Origin: an uncultured Collinsella sp.
GTDB taxonomy: Bacteria; Actinomycetota; Coriobacteriia; Coriobacteriales; Coriobacteriaceae
DNA: 64,000 bases
Assembly (NCBI GenBank): GCA_958407995.1
Contig: CATYJU010000006.1
Span: 1 to 64,000 of the forward strand
Direction: 5' to 3'
In this document: positions 37,467 through 45,921 of the stretch, piece by piece
Position numbering within the stretch: position 1 is the stretch's first letter
How the letters are laid out: each line of letters starts with the position of its first letter
Translations under genes and position numbers: made by a program
The notes under the pieces: model-generated
The model's database searches: none
What the model was told of the DNA's origin: nothing
The model's input: the letters and a program-made list of their open reading frames with translations, nothing else

Positions 37467-37958
37467 ATGGCTGCTTCGAATCCGCCTAAGGGGAGCGTTT
37501 CTTCTTCGTCCATCAAGCCGGTTACGCGCAAGGCCGTGCGTTGCCAGCGCGAGGTCGCTTGGCTTGTCACGCAGGCGGCGGGCAGGCTCGTGGCGACCAC
37601 TCAGGACGTCAACGCGCCTACGCCGAGCTTTGTGCTGGCAGCGGCGCTGGATTTCGTGCGCCAATTGGAGCTTGCCGAACAGGATGCCGGCGGCCACCTC
37701 GACTACCAGAATGTTATGGCGCCCGACCTGCAAACGTTCTGCCACATGGCCAAGTTGCCCGCCGCGCCCAATGCGCTTTCGGACGCAGGCTACATGTTTA
37801 CGCTTTCGGGCGCGGACCTTATCCGCGACATCTATGCATACTGCAGCGAGCTCGCCGAGCGCCACGTCTTTGACGCGGCTGAAGTCAAACCGGGAAATGT
37901 CATCAAGCTGGTTCTTAGGCTGTTCTTGATGGACGGGTTCGGGGCCATGCCGGCGTAA
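37467..37958 (+). CDS. Conserved-looking hypothetical protein
   Basis: A 163-residue soluble protein; the ATG at 37467 has GGGAGGG upstream. It is mostly helical by composition: VTRKAVRCQREVAWLVTQAA near the N-terminus, AAALDFVRQLELAEQDAG, and a leucine-rich C-terminus (KLVLRLFLMDGFGAMPA). The first 20 residues are Ser/Lys/Pro-rich. I do not recognise a family. It follows the methyltransferase by 125 bp on the same strand but behind a terminator, so it is probably its own unit. Confidence 0.55.
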   Translation: MAASNPPKGSVSSSSIKPVTRKAVRCQREVAWLVTQAAGRLVATTQDVNAPTPSFVLAAALDFVRQLELAEQDAGGHLDYQNVMAPDLQTFCHMAKLPAAPNALSDAGYMFTLSGADLIRDIYAYCSELAERHVFDAAEVKPGNVIKLVLRLFLMDGFGAMPA

Positions 37959-38058
37959 GCCGAGTCTTCAGCATCACCGTCGACTGAGCAACAACCGCTT
38001 TACCTTAGTGGGCGCCAATTGAGGGTCGATTATTGGGTCGCCTCGTCCACTAACGCAT

Positions 38059-39525
38059 TTATTCCACGCGCTCTGACAGTCGATACTTGCGGTTGCGGCT
38101 CGTCGCCGGCGCCGTGGGCTCAAGCTCGCCTTGAGCAATGAGCGCGTTGACGCGCGACCTTACCTGGGAAATTGTAAGCCCCGTACGTTCTGCCAGCTCA
38201 CGCGTCCCCAGCTCGCCGTAGTGTTTGAGTGCCGTCACAATTAAGCCCCCGCCATGATCGACCGGCTCGATCTTTGAACGGTAAAGTACGACCTTGAACC
38301 GATCGAACCCCGGGCAGAACAGGGGCTCGGCCAGACCATGCGCGCGCATGGCATCGATCATCATCGGGATGCCCGAGCCATTGCCCTCAGCCGGCGAACC
38401 TGCGCCATCCGGCAGCGGGACAATCGACATGAGTTTCACGAGCGTCGCGTTACGGCATCGGGAGCTGCCGTCAAACAAGTTCTCGCGAGTCTTTCCCCCG
38501 TAAAGGCCGCCAGGATTCGTCACCTCGACACGATCGTCAAAGACGTCGACGGCAATCGATTGTCCACAGAACCGATCCCCGTATTCTCGATGGATTACGG
38601 CGTTGGCGATTGCCTCGCGCAGGACCTCCTCGGGAATCTCCAGCGAGTCGACACGCGAGACGCCTTGGACGGTCGAGGTTCGCCGCAAATTCTTGGCGAC
38701 GGCCGCGACAGCATCCGAAATCATCTCGCCCAACGTTCCCTCACAGATTGTGCGGTCCATGAACCTCAGCGACCCCGCCATGCCCTTCTGAGTTCCCGCA
38801 TGGACAGCCACGTCAATGAAGAGCTTGGGATAGAACTGCTGAGGGTAGGTGCCCACAACTAGGAGTCCAGCCTTGGTGACATTGCCCTGGGAATCAAGGA
38901 TATTTAGGCGCTCCAGCTTCGTTTGTTTGTCCGGCGCGCCGCGCATTGCCCGGGGCGTCAACGAGAAAGCCCGATCTATCGTACGGTCGACCAGCGTCTC
39001 GTCGAGATTGTCCGCGCCCGCACCCGCCACCGCGTCCCGATCGCTCGGAGTCGCTCGACCGTATGACGCCAATGTGAGCACCTCGGTCGATGAAAGCGGC
39101 ACATCTTTGTCATCGATGCGCTTGTAGCTGCCGCCCTGGGCGCCCCGCTCTATGACATAGCAGGGCTTGCTCGACGGATCGAGCTCCTCAATCGTAATGA
39201 CGAGAACGATGACGCCCTGAAGCTCCACTCGCTCGATCGTGTATTTAGGCGGATTGGCCAGCTTTCCTCGACCGCCCGCATCACCCATGCCTGACACAAA
39301 TTGGTTGAGCACTTTCTCGGTCTCGAAGTTCTCAACCGGGACAAAACCTGCGCGCTCACTCACTCCGAGCACGATGATTCCGCCGGCAGTGTTCGCGAAT
39401 GCGCTCACCGTTTCCCACACATCGCGGGAAAGCGTCGTGGCGCTCTCCTTCACTTCGACGTTAAGATCATCCGAGCCCATACGCCTTAAAGACTCAAGCA
39501 GACCGGTCAGCTCGTTTTCGTTCAT
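38059..39525 (-). CDS. AlbA_2/Schlafen-type domain protein with HATPase-like region and winged helix
   Basis: About 488 residues from the ATG at 39525, which has AAAGGA upstream. An N-terminal AlbA_2 domain (NVEVKESATTLSRDVWETVS, then FANTAGGIIVLGVSE) is followed by a RecG-related ATP-binding region (EVLREAIANAVIHREYGDRF, VEVTNPGGLYGG). The C-terminus is a winged helix (TRELAERTGLTISQVRSRVN). Such proteins are annotated as putative DNA-binding transcriptional regulators or helicase-related. The upstream ATCTCTC array may be its own operator. Convergent with the hypothetical gene at 37467. Confidence 0.72.
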   Translation of the reverse strand: MNENELTGLLESLRRMGSDDLNVEVKESATTLSRDVWETVSAFANTAGGIIVLGVSERAGFVPVENFETEKVLNQFVSGMGDAGGRGKLANPPKYTIERVELQGVIVLVITIEELDPSSKPCYVIERGAQGGSYKRIDDKDVPLSSTEVLTLASYGRATPSDRDAVAGAGADNLDETLVDRTIDRAFSLTPRAMRGAPDKQTKLERLNILDSQGNVTKAGLLVVGTYPQQFYPKLFIDVAVHAGTQKGMAGSLRFMDRTICEGTLGEMISDAVAAVAKNLRRTSTVQGVSRVDSLEIPEEVLREAIANAVIHREYGDRFCGQSIAVDVFDDRVEVTNPGGLYGGKTRENLFDGSSRCRNATLVKLMSIVPLPDGAGSPAEGNGSGIPMMIDAMRAHGLAEPLFCPGFDRFKVVLYRSKIEPVDHGGGLIVTALKHYGELGTRELAERTGLTISQVRSRVNALIAQGELEPTAPATSRNRKYRLSERVE

Positions 39526-39578
39526 CTGCACGTCCTTTCGCTCGGTCCTGCGGAGAATGCCGCGGATAGATTTCCCTC

Positions 39579-39821
39579 GTCTCTCAGTTATCTCTCGTAA
39601 TTATCTCTCATCTATCTCTCTATCTCTCGGCTTAGAGATAAGAGATAGATAGAGATGGAATGTCTACCATTTGCTTCATTTATACATATTTTTGCTGGTA
39701 GAACAATCGGTATTGAGACAATACCATGATTGCCCGTCTCTTTGCTGCTCAGTTATCTCTCATAATTTTCTCTCATCTTCCTGTCATCTCTCATATTAGA
39801 AACGAATGAGAGACGAGAGAT
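39579..39821. repeat. Array of ATCTCTC heptamers upstream of the AlbA_2 gene
   Basis: Exact ATCTCTC occurs at 39590, 39603, 39614, 39622, 39755 and 39786. Near copies lie at 39579 and 39768, and inverted copies (AGAGATA, GAGAGAT) at 39634-39653 and 39808-39821. The 39611-39655 part forms an imperfect dyad. The stretch 39526-40030 otherwise has no gene. Confidence 0.75.
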
Positions 39822-40030
39822 ACGCGAGTGATGGACGAGCGAGGATTTCCGAATATCCACTCTCGTTTGGCGAGTGTCCAATTTTCCACGCTCGTGCGGC
39901 GGGCACGCGAGCCCTTCGCCCAATCCGCTGGCATCGTCTTCAGTTCGCCGCAGGGTCGCGGCCCCATATGGGTATACTCTCGAGGATTCGACTCGATTCG
40001 CCCCCGCTGGGGCGTCAAAGGAGACTGCAT

Positions 40031-43000
40031 ATGCCCACCACCTCAACCGACCCGCGCGCCGCAGCCGCTGCACTGCTGGTGCCCGGCACTACCTGCCACG
40101 GCTTTGCCGTCGAGCGCCGCGAGACCGTGCCCGAGCTCGACTCGGACGCTTACGTGCTGCGACACACTGCCTCGGGCGCTCGTCTGCTGTACCTGGCGTG
40201 CGACGACGAAAACAAGGCCTTTGCCATTGGCTTTAAGACGCCGCCGGCCGATTCCACCGGCGTGTTCCATATTCTTGAGCACTCGGTGCTGTGCGGATCG
40301 GCCAAATTCCCCGTCAAGGAGCCGTTTGTCGACCTGATCAAGAGCTCCATGCAGACGTTCCTCAACGCCATGACCTACCCCGACAAGACCATCTACCCCG
40401 TTGCCACCACCAACGAACAGGACCTGTACAACCTGATGGACGTGTATCTGGACGCGGTGTTCAACCCAGCCATCTACACCAAGCCGACCATTTTTGAGCA
40501 GGAAGGCTGGCACTACGAGCTGGACCTGTCGGAGGACGCCGAGGGCGACGGCAACGCCGCGAGCCTGCACGAGGGCACGCTGCGCTATAACGGCGTGGTG
40601 TTCAACGAGATGAAGGGCGCGCTGTCCGACCCCATGAGCGTGCTAGACGACGCTGTCAACGCCGCGCTCTATCCCGACACCGCCTATGCGCACGAGAGCG
40701 GCGGCGACCCGCGCGCGATCCCCGCGCTCACCTACGAGCAGTTCCTGGACACGCACGCGCGCCACTACAATCCTTCCAACTCTTATATAACGCTCTACGG
40801 CGACCTAGATGTGGACCGCGCGCTGGCGTTTTTGGACGAGCGTTATCTGTCGCAGCCGAGTGCCGCGAGCTGCCGCATGGACGCTGCCGTCGCCGCCGGC
40901 GAGGACCCGTCCACGCTGGCGCCCAATCCGCTGGGCGTGCAGGCACCCGTGACCTGCGAGTACAAGCGCGTCGAGATGGCCACTACACCCGAGAACGCCC
41001 TGGTGGGCCTGGGCCTGGTGCTGGGCAGCGCGCTCGACCGCAAACGCACGATCGCGGCGGATATCCTGTTCGAGGCACTGCTGGGCTCCAACGAAGCACC
41101 GGTTAAGAAGGCCATTCTGGCCGCCGGCCTGGGCGGCAACGTGGTGAGCTACACCGCGGCCGAGAGCCTGCAGCCCTACGAGCTCATCATGCTGCAAAAC
41201 GCGCAGCCCGGCGTGGCGCGCGAGCTGCGCCGCGTGTTCCAGGACGCCTGCCGCGACCTATGCGAGCATGGCGTTCCGCGCGAGCGCCTGGAAGCCATCA
41301 TCAGTAGCAACGAATACGACCTGCGCCAGCGCGACTACGGTATCGCCGACGGCGTGGCAATTGCGTGCGACGCACAAAGCACCTGGCTCTACGATGACGA
41401 CGCCGCGACGCTGGCACTCAAGTACGGCCCGGTGTACAAGGAGCTGCGTAGCGAGCTGGACGGCACCTACTTTGAGGACCTGCTGCGCGAGTTGGTACTG
41501 GAGAACGACCACATGGCGCTCGTCGAGCTGGTGCCGGTGAACGCTGGCGCCGGCTCGGAGGGCGCCGAGGCCGCTGAGCTGGCAGCCAAGCGCGACGCCA
41601 TGACCGATTCCGAGCTGGCCAACGTGGTCGAGCGCACGGCCGCGCTGCGTGCCGCGCAGGAAGCCGAGGACACGCCCGAGGACAAGGCCACGTTGCCGCG
41701 CCTGCGCGTGTCCGACATTGGCGAGGCGCGCCCCGAGCCGCCACTGGTCGTGGACACGACCGCGCCCATCCCCTGCCTGCGCCACGGCATCCCCACCAAC
41801 CGCCTGGCCTACGCCATGCAGTATTTCGACCTGAGCTGCGTCGCGTTTGAGGACCTGCCCTATGTGACACTGCTCTGCCGCCTGCTTAAGCAGCTGCCCA
41901 CGCGCGAGCACTCGGCCGAGGAACTCGATAACTTACTCGCCGGCAAGCTCGGCTTTTTGAGCTTTACGACCGAAGTCATGACGCAGCCCGAAGTAGACGG
42001 CGTGCGCCCCTACCTGCTGGTGAGCGCCGGCGCCCTGTCCGAGAAGATCGATGCACTGGCGAGTCTGCCGCGCGAGGTATGGTCGAGCACGCTTTTGGCA
42101 GACGCCGACGCCGACCGCATGCGCGACGTGCTCACGCAGATTCGCATTGGGCTTGAGCAGGGCTTTATCAACAACGGCCACTCGGCGGCACTCGGTCGCG
42201 CGATGAGCTACAGCTCGCCTTCGGCCGTGGTGCGCGAGCAGCTTTCGGGCGTTGATTTCTATCTGTTCCTGCGCGATTTGCTCGAGCACTTTGACGAGCG
42301 CGTGGACGGGCTGCGTACCAAGCTTGCCGAGCTGGCGGAGCGCATCTTTGTGGCCGATGGCTGCATGGCGAGCTTTACCGGCAGCGACGAGGACTTTGAC
42401 GCGTACTGGGATGCCGCGGGCGACCTGGGGCTGGATGCGGGCGATGGTGCCGGCCGCGACGCGCTCGCGGTGCCGGCGCCGTGCGACCGCCACGAGGCTT
42501 TCGTGATCCCCAGCGACATCTGCTTTGCCGCGCGTGCGTGCGATCCGCGTCGCCTGGGCATTGACGTGACAGGCGCTTGGGCCGTGGCTGCCAACGCGCT
42601 CTCCTACGATTACCTGTGGAACGAGATTCGCGTGAAGGGCGGCGCGTACGGCTGCGGATTCCGCGCAGCCGGCGAGCGCCAGGCGGCGTTCTACACCTAC
42701 CGCGACCCGGCAATCGACCCCTCGATTGAGCGCGTGGCGCGCGCAGGTGAATGGCTCGGCAGCTTTGAGCCCGACGAGGCCGCCTTTGAGGGCTTTATCG
42801 TGAGCTGCGTGAGCGGCATGGACGCGCCGGTGAAGCCGTACGCGCTCACCAAGCGCCGCAACACGACCTACCTGGCCGGGCTCGATCCACATGCACGCGA
42901 GGAGCGCCGCGCCCAGATGCTCGCCGCCACGCCCGGTAAGCTGCGCTCGCTCGGCGCCGACGTGACGCGCATCGCAGCCGAGTCGCCCACCTGCGTCTTT

Positions 43001-43063
43001 GGCGGCCGAGACGTCATCGCCAAGAGCAACGCCGGCTTCACCGTAGTCGACCTGTTGGGCTAA
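40031..43063 (+). CDS. M16 family metallopeptidase (presequence-protease type)
   Basis: A 1010-residue enzyme; ATG at 40031 with AAAGGAG upstream. It is a large single-chain M16C peptidase of four homologous domains. The inverted zinc motif is HILEH (in GVFHILEHSVLCGS) near residue 88, and the distal glutamate lies in the EMKGALSDP region. The Arg/Tyr motif of the C-terminal half is seen in NEIRVKGGAYGCGFR. It degrades oligopeptides. There is no signal peptide, so it probably works in the cytoplasm, as the M32 enzyme does. It appears monocistronic. Confidence 0.88.
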   Translation: MPTTSTDPRAAAAALLVPGTTCHGFAVERRETVPELDSDAYVLRHTASGARLLYLACDDENKAFAIGFKTPPADSTGVFHILEHSVLCGSAKFPVKEPFVDLIKSSMQTFLNAMTYPDKTIYPVATTNEQDLYNLMDVYLDAVFNPAIYTKPTIFEQEGWHYELDLSEDAEGDGNAASLHEGTLRYNGVVFNEMKGALSDPMSVLDDAVNAALYPDTAYAHESGGDPRAIPALTYEQFLDTHARHYNPSNSYITLYGDLDVDRALAFLDERYLSQPSAASCRMDAAVAAGEDPSTLAPNPLGVQAPVTCEYKRVEMATTPENALVGLGLVLGSALDRKRTIAADILFEALLGSNEAPVKKAILAAGLGGNVVSYTAAESLQPYELIMLQNAQPGVARELRRVFQDACRDLCEHGVPRERLEAIISSNEYDLRQRDYGIADGVAIACDAQSTWLYDDDAATLALKYGPVYKELRSELDGTYFEDLLRELVLENDHMALVELVPVNAGAGSEGAEAAELAAKRDAMTDSELANVVERTAALRAAQEAEDTPEDKATLPRLRVSDIGEARPEPPLVVDTTAPIPCLRHGIPTNRLAYAMQYFDLSCVAFEDLPYVTLLCRLLKQLPTREHSAEELDNLLAGKLGFLSFTTEVMTQPEVDGVRPYLLVSAGALSEKIDALASLPREVWSSTLLADADADRMRDVLTQIRIGLEQGFINNGHSAALGRAMSYSSPSAVVREQLSGVDFYLFLRDLLEHFDERVDGLRTKLAELAERIFVADGCMASFTGSDEDFDAYWDAAGDLGLDAGDGAGRDALAVPAPCDRHEAFVIPSDICFAARACDPRRLGIDVTGAWAVAANALSYDYLWNEIRVKGGAYGCGFRAAGERQAAFYTYRDPAIDPSIERVARAGEWLGSFEPDEAAFEGFIVSCVSGMDAPVKPYALTKRRNTTYLAGLDPHAREERRAQMLAATPGKLRSLGADVTRIAAESPTCVFGGRDVIAKSNAGFTVVDLLG

Positions 43064-43070
43064 CGCACAA

Positions 43071-43109
43071 AGGTAGATTTTTGGGACATGACCGAAAATC
43101 TACCTTTTT
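43071..43109. terminator. Terminator of the M16 peptidase gene
   Basis: The stem AAAGGTAGATTTT/AAAATCTACCTTT is followed by TT on the plus strand, with an A-run on the other side, so it could act both ways. Confidence 0.85.
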
Positions 43110-43133
43110 CTTTTGCCGCAGTCTGCCGATTTA

Positions 43134-43269
43134 TCTCGATCTGTAACGCTAAGGCGGCAATATTGGCTCCAGATGTTACAAATCGAGACGTTTCCGGATG
43201 ACGCCGGCCCTTTGTCTCAATCTGTAACATCTAGGTCCAATTTTGCCGAGTTACTGTTACAGATCGAGA
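43134..43269. repeat. Two 55-bp dyad units in inverted orientation
   Basis: Unit 1 (43134-43188) is TCTCGATCTGTAAC-N27-GTTACAAATCGAGA. Unit 2 (43215-43269) is TCTCAATCTGTAAC-N27-GTTACAGATCGAGA. The reverse complement of the second spacer matches the first at its core (CGGCAA-ATTGG), so unit 2 is an inverted copy of unit 1. Confidence 0.78.
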
Positions 43270-43304
43270 CGAACTGCCGCAGACGCCCACTCCACAGCAC
43301 AGAC

Positions 43305-43340
43305 CACCACAAAGATGCCTGTCCCCATTCTCAGTGGTGA
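43305..43340. repeat. Short palindrome of the GTCCCC type
   Basis: The stem CACCAC/GTGGTG encloses CTGTCCCC. It resembles the other GGGGAC-containing palindromes of the window (44088, 52012, 54150, 55370, 59459, 61469). Confidence 0.45.
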
Positions 43341-43342
43341 TT

Positions 43343-43378
43343 CGAACACTTGTTCTATACGCACACATGTTCTATAGT
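43343..43378 (+). promoter_or_regulatory. Upstream hicAB promoter overlapped by a DinR/LexA-like box
   Basis: TTGTTC (43350-43355) and TATAGT (43373-43378) are 17 bp apart. CGAACACTTGTTCT (43343-43356) matches the Gram-positive SOS box CGAAC-N4-GTTCG at all but the last base and covers the -35. Confidence 0.5.
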
Positions 43379-43386
43379 AGAGGTGC

Positions 43387-43425
43387 TTGCAACGACCTGA
43401 AATTGCAACTAGAATATAGTTGCAG
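43387..43425 (+). promoter_or_regulatory. hicAB promoter with TTGCAAC operator
   Basis: TTGCAA (43387-43392) and TAGAAT (43410-43415) are 17 bp apart. TTGCAAC occurs at 43387 and 43403, with an inverted GTTGCA at 43419, a likely HicB binding site. Confidence 0.58.
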
Positions 43426-43438
43426 AATGTGAGGCGGG

Positions 43439-43702
43439 ATGACTCGATCCGATAAACTCATCGCCCAACTGTTTAGCTGCCCTTCAACTTATCGGTATGC
43501 GGATTTTTTAAAAGTCATGGCTTCATATGGCTTTGAAATGGACAGCAAAGGCAAGACATCCGGATCGCGCGTTCGCTTCTACAGGCCATCAGATGGCAGG
43601 ATGTTCGTAATGCACGCGCCTCATCCATCTGACGAATTGACAGCGGGGACCATTCGAAACATCGTTCGCTTTCTGCAAGATGTCGGAGGTAGTCATGAGT
43701 AA
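43439..43702 (+). CDS. hicA: HicA-like toxin
   Basis: An 87-residue protein of the HicA/YcfA double-stranded RNA-binding fold, an mRNA interferase in known cases. YADFLKVMASYGFEMDSKGK, then GSRVRFYRP, fits the family. Here the catalytic histidine is expected in the strand MFVMHAPHPSDELTAGTIRN, which matches the usual H-x-P-H-P-x-x-E-L. It overlaps hicB by 8 bp and precedes it, the classic order. Confidence 0.85.
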   Translation: MTRSDKLIAQLFSCPSTYRYADFLKVMASYGFEMDSKGKTSGSRVRFYRPSDGRMFVMHAPHPSDELTAGTIRNIVRFLQDVGGSHE

Positions 43703-44024
43703 CGTTTTGGCATACAAAGGTTATTTCGCCCCGGTCGAGTTCAATGCCGAACAGCATGTGCTAACAGGTATGGTCGCCGGCATTAGGGACGCAATCGTAT
43801 TTGAAGGCTCCACGGCTGAAGAAGTGGAGCAATGCTTCCACGACGCCGTCGACGATTACCTTGAGTTTTGCGCCGAGAAGGGCAAGGAACCCGAGCGGGC
43901 TTTTAAGGGCTCGTTCAACGTAAGAACGGGCTCTGAGCTCCACAAGCAAGCAGCGCTGGCAGCGGCAAAGAAGGGTGAGTCACTCAATAAGTTTGTGACT
44001 GAAGCGATCGCTGCGGCGCTGTGA
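43695..44024 (+). CDS. hicB: HicB-like antitoxin
   Basis: A 109-residue protein; the ATG at 43695 has GGAGG upstream. The N-terminal HicB fold (YFAPVEFNAEQHVLTGMV, then FEGSTAEEVEQCFHDAVDDY) has a degenerate RNase H-like pattern. The C-terminal FNVRTGSELHKQAALAAAKK plus SLNKFVTEAIAAAL is a ribbon-helix-helix DNA-binding domain. It neutralises HicA and probably represses the promoter at 43387. Confidence 0.87.
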   Translation: MSNVLAYKGYFAPVEFNAEQHVLTGMVAGIRDAIVFEGSTAEEVEQCFHDAVDDYLEFCAEKGKEPERAFKGSFNVRTGSELHKQAALAAAKKGESLNKFVTEAIAAAL

Positions 44025-44087
44025 AGCCAACGTCGAGTCGAAGCCGCCACACAGGGCGCCTTTGTGGCGGCTTCGACGTTTGCCCAG

Positions 44088-44129
44088 ATAAAACCCGCCA
44101 AAATAAACCTGTCCCTTTTTGGCAGGTTT
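44088..44129. repeat. Palindromic repeat CCAGATAAAACC...AGGTTT, copy 1
   Basis: A hairpin with AACCCGCCAAAA against TTTTTGGCAGGTT around TAAACCTGTCCC. Homologous copies lie near 52019, 54150 and 61469. Confidence 0.65.
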
Positions 44130-44145
44130 GCTAGAGGAGGCTGGG

Positions 44146-44742
44146 ATGGACAAGGCTGAGTTGCGGCGGGCAATGATTGCTCGGCGCGACGATCTCGATT
44201 TGGATGTACGGGCGGCGAAGTCTGCTGATATCTGTGCGCGGCTGGTTGAGCTGCTGGGCCGCTTGGATGCCGCGGCGCCGCGCACCGTTGCCGTCTATGC
44301 CGCGATGGGTTCCGAGGCAGACCCTGCCGCGTTTGCCGCTGCGGCCGCCGTGCGCGGCTGGCGCGTAGCCTATCCGTGCATGCTCTCGGCAATTGATGCC
44401 GCAGCTTGTGGCCAGCGCATGTGTATGCGGGCAGTTGCCGCCGACGATGCGTCCGCGGCTCCGTTTATCGCCCACCCTACGCGGGCCTTTGCGGCCACGG
44501 ACATCGACAGCAACCACTTCCCTATCGTGCCTGCCGAAGCTCTCGACATGATCGTCGTGCCGCTCGTGGCCTTCGACCAAACCGGCGCGCGCCTGGGCTA
44601 CGGCGGCGGTTGCTACGACCGCTACCTGCCCATGCTCTCGCCCGCATGCCAAATCATCGGCATCGCCTTTGACGAGCAGCGTGTCGACCGCGTTCCCACC
44701 GACGCTCACGACCTGCCACTACCCCACATCATCAGCGCCTAA
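44146..44742 (+). CDS. 5-formyltetrahydrofolate cyclo-ligase
   Basis: A 198-residue enzyme that converts 5-formyl-THF to 5,10-methenyl-THF using ATP. Start ATG at 44146 with GAGGAGG upstream. The N-terminal KAELRRAMIARRDDL helix and the C-terminal signature LGYGGGCYDRYLP are typical, followed by GIAFDEQRVDRVPTDAHD. Convergent with metA. Confidence 0.9.
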   Translation: MDKAELRRAMIARRDDLDLDVRAAKSADICARLVELLGRLDAAAPRTVAVYAAMGSEADPAAFAAAAAVRGWRVAYPCMLSAIDAAACGQRMCMRAVAADDASAAPFIAHPTRAFAATDIDSNHFPIVPAEALDMIVVPLVAFDQTGARLGYGGGCYDRYLPMLSPACQIIGIAFDEQRVDRVPTDAHDLPLPHIISA

Positions 44743-44784
44743 TCGCTGCCATATCAGCCACGGCTACAGCAGTACCATCGCAGC

Positions 44785-45711
44785 CTAGTGCTCCTCGCCG
44801 GCGCGGGCCAGGTCGTAGGGCGTGGTCTGGTAGACGTAGTAGTTGAGCCAGTTGGTGTAGAACAGCTGAGCTTGGCTGCGCCAGACGTTGCGCGGATCGG
44901 CGGAGGGGTCGTCGCCCGGGAAGTAATGCGCCGGCACCTGAGGGTTGAGGCCGCGCTTCACGTCGCGCTCGTACTCCAGGCGCAGCGTGTCGGTATCGTA
45001 CTCGGGGTGACCAAAGACAAAGAAGCGACGGCTGTCGGTCGACTTGACGATGTACAGGCCCACCTCGTCGGACACGGCCACGACCTCAAGCTGCGGCTCG
45101 GCCTCCACGTCCTCGCGGCGCACGTCGGTGTTGCGCGAATGTACGGCATAGAAGCGGTCGTCAAAGCCGCGGACCAGCGGGCTTTGCGGCTTCACCAGAT
45201 AATGCTCGAACACGCCGCTCGCCTTTGCCGGCAGGTCGTACTTCTGGATGCCGTAATGATGGTACAGGCCGGCCTGCGCGCCCCAACAAATGTGCAGCGT
45301 AGAGTGCACGTGCGTGGTGGACCAATCCATGATCTGGCAGAGCTCGGGCCAGTAGTCGACCTCCTCGAACGGCATCTGCTCCACCGGCGCGCCCGTGATG
45401 ATCAGGCCGTCGTAGTGGATGTCGCGGATGTCGTCGAACGTGCGGTAGAACGTCTCCAGGTGGCCGGCGCTCACGTGCGTGGCCTCGTGCGTTTTCGTGC
45501 GCAGCAGGTCCACCTCCACCTGCAGCGGCGTGTTGGAGAGCTTGCGCATGATCTGCGTCTCGGTAGCGATTTTGGTGGGCATGAGGTTGAGGATGAGCAC
45601 GCGCAGCGGACGGATGTCCTGGTGCAGCGCGCGGTACTCGGTCATGACAAAGATGTTCTCGCTCTCGAGCTGCGCGGCGGCAGGGAGGGCGTCGGGGATG
45701 CGAATGGGCAT
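44785..45711 (-). CDS. metA: Homoserine O-acyltransferase (MetA family), probably acetyl-CoA specific
   Basis: A 308-residue enzyme for the first committed step of methionine synthesis, O-acylation of homoserine. The catalytic Cys142 is in HICWGAQAGLYHHYG, and the His-Glu pair is in VFGHPEYDTD. Position 111 is Glu (ITGAPVEQMPFEEVDYW). In characterised MetA enzymes Glu111 goes with acetyl-CoA use and Gly111 with succinyl-CoA, so the product is more likely O-acetylhomoserine. No SAM riboswitch is visible upstream. Confidence 0.92.
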   Translation of the reverse strand: MPIRIPDALPAAAQLESENIFVMTEYRALHQDIRPLRVLILNLMPTKIATETQIMRKLSNTPLQVEVDLLRTKTHEATHVSAGHLETFYRTFDDIRDIHYDGLIITGAPVEQMPFEEVDYWPELCQIMDWSTTHVHSTLHICWGAQAGLYHHYGIQKYDLPAKASGVFEHYLVKPQSPLVRGFDDRFYAVHSRNTDVRREDVEAEPQLEVVAVSDEVGLYIVKSTDSRRFFVFGHPEYDTDTLRLEYERDVKRGLNPQVPAHYFPGDDPSADPRNVWRSQAQLFYTNWLNYYVYQTTPYDLARAGEEH

Positions 45712-45921
45712 GAATGCTCCTTACGAGTCAGTTGCAGTTATGGTACAACGACCGGCCCCATCCGCGCGAGTACATCGCCCGGCGATGCCGTCAGCGGCCC
45801 AAATCACTCCAAAAGTAGAGATTAAGGCATGCCCAAAAATCTATGGCGCTTTAGCCTAGCAAAGTGGCAGCAGGACGCTACAATGGTTCGACGCGAAAAA
45901 CTCGGCCGAAAGGATACATAT

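Noticed and set aside
39579..39821. CRISPR array
   Set aside because: The repeat unit is only 7 bp with irregular spacing, and there are no cas genes. No CRISPR-like array is seen anywhere in the window.
33691..44030. Prophage or integrative element
   Set aside because: No integrase, terminase, capsid or att-site pair is visible despite several accessory genes.
45712..45921. SAM riboswitch before metA
   Set aside because: Too little leader sequence and no recognisable SAM-I or SAM-II helices.
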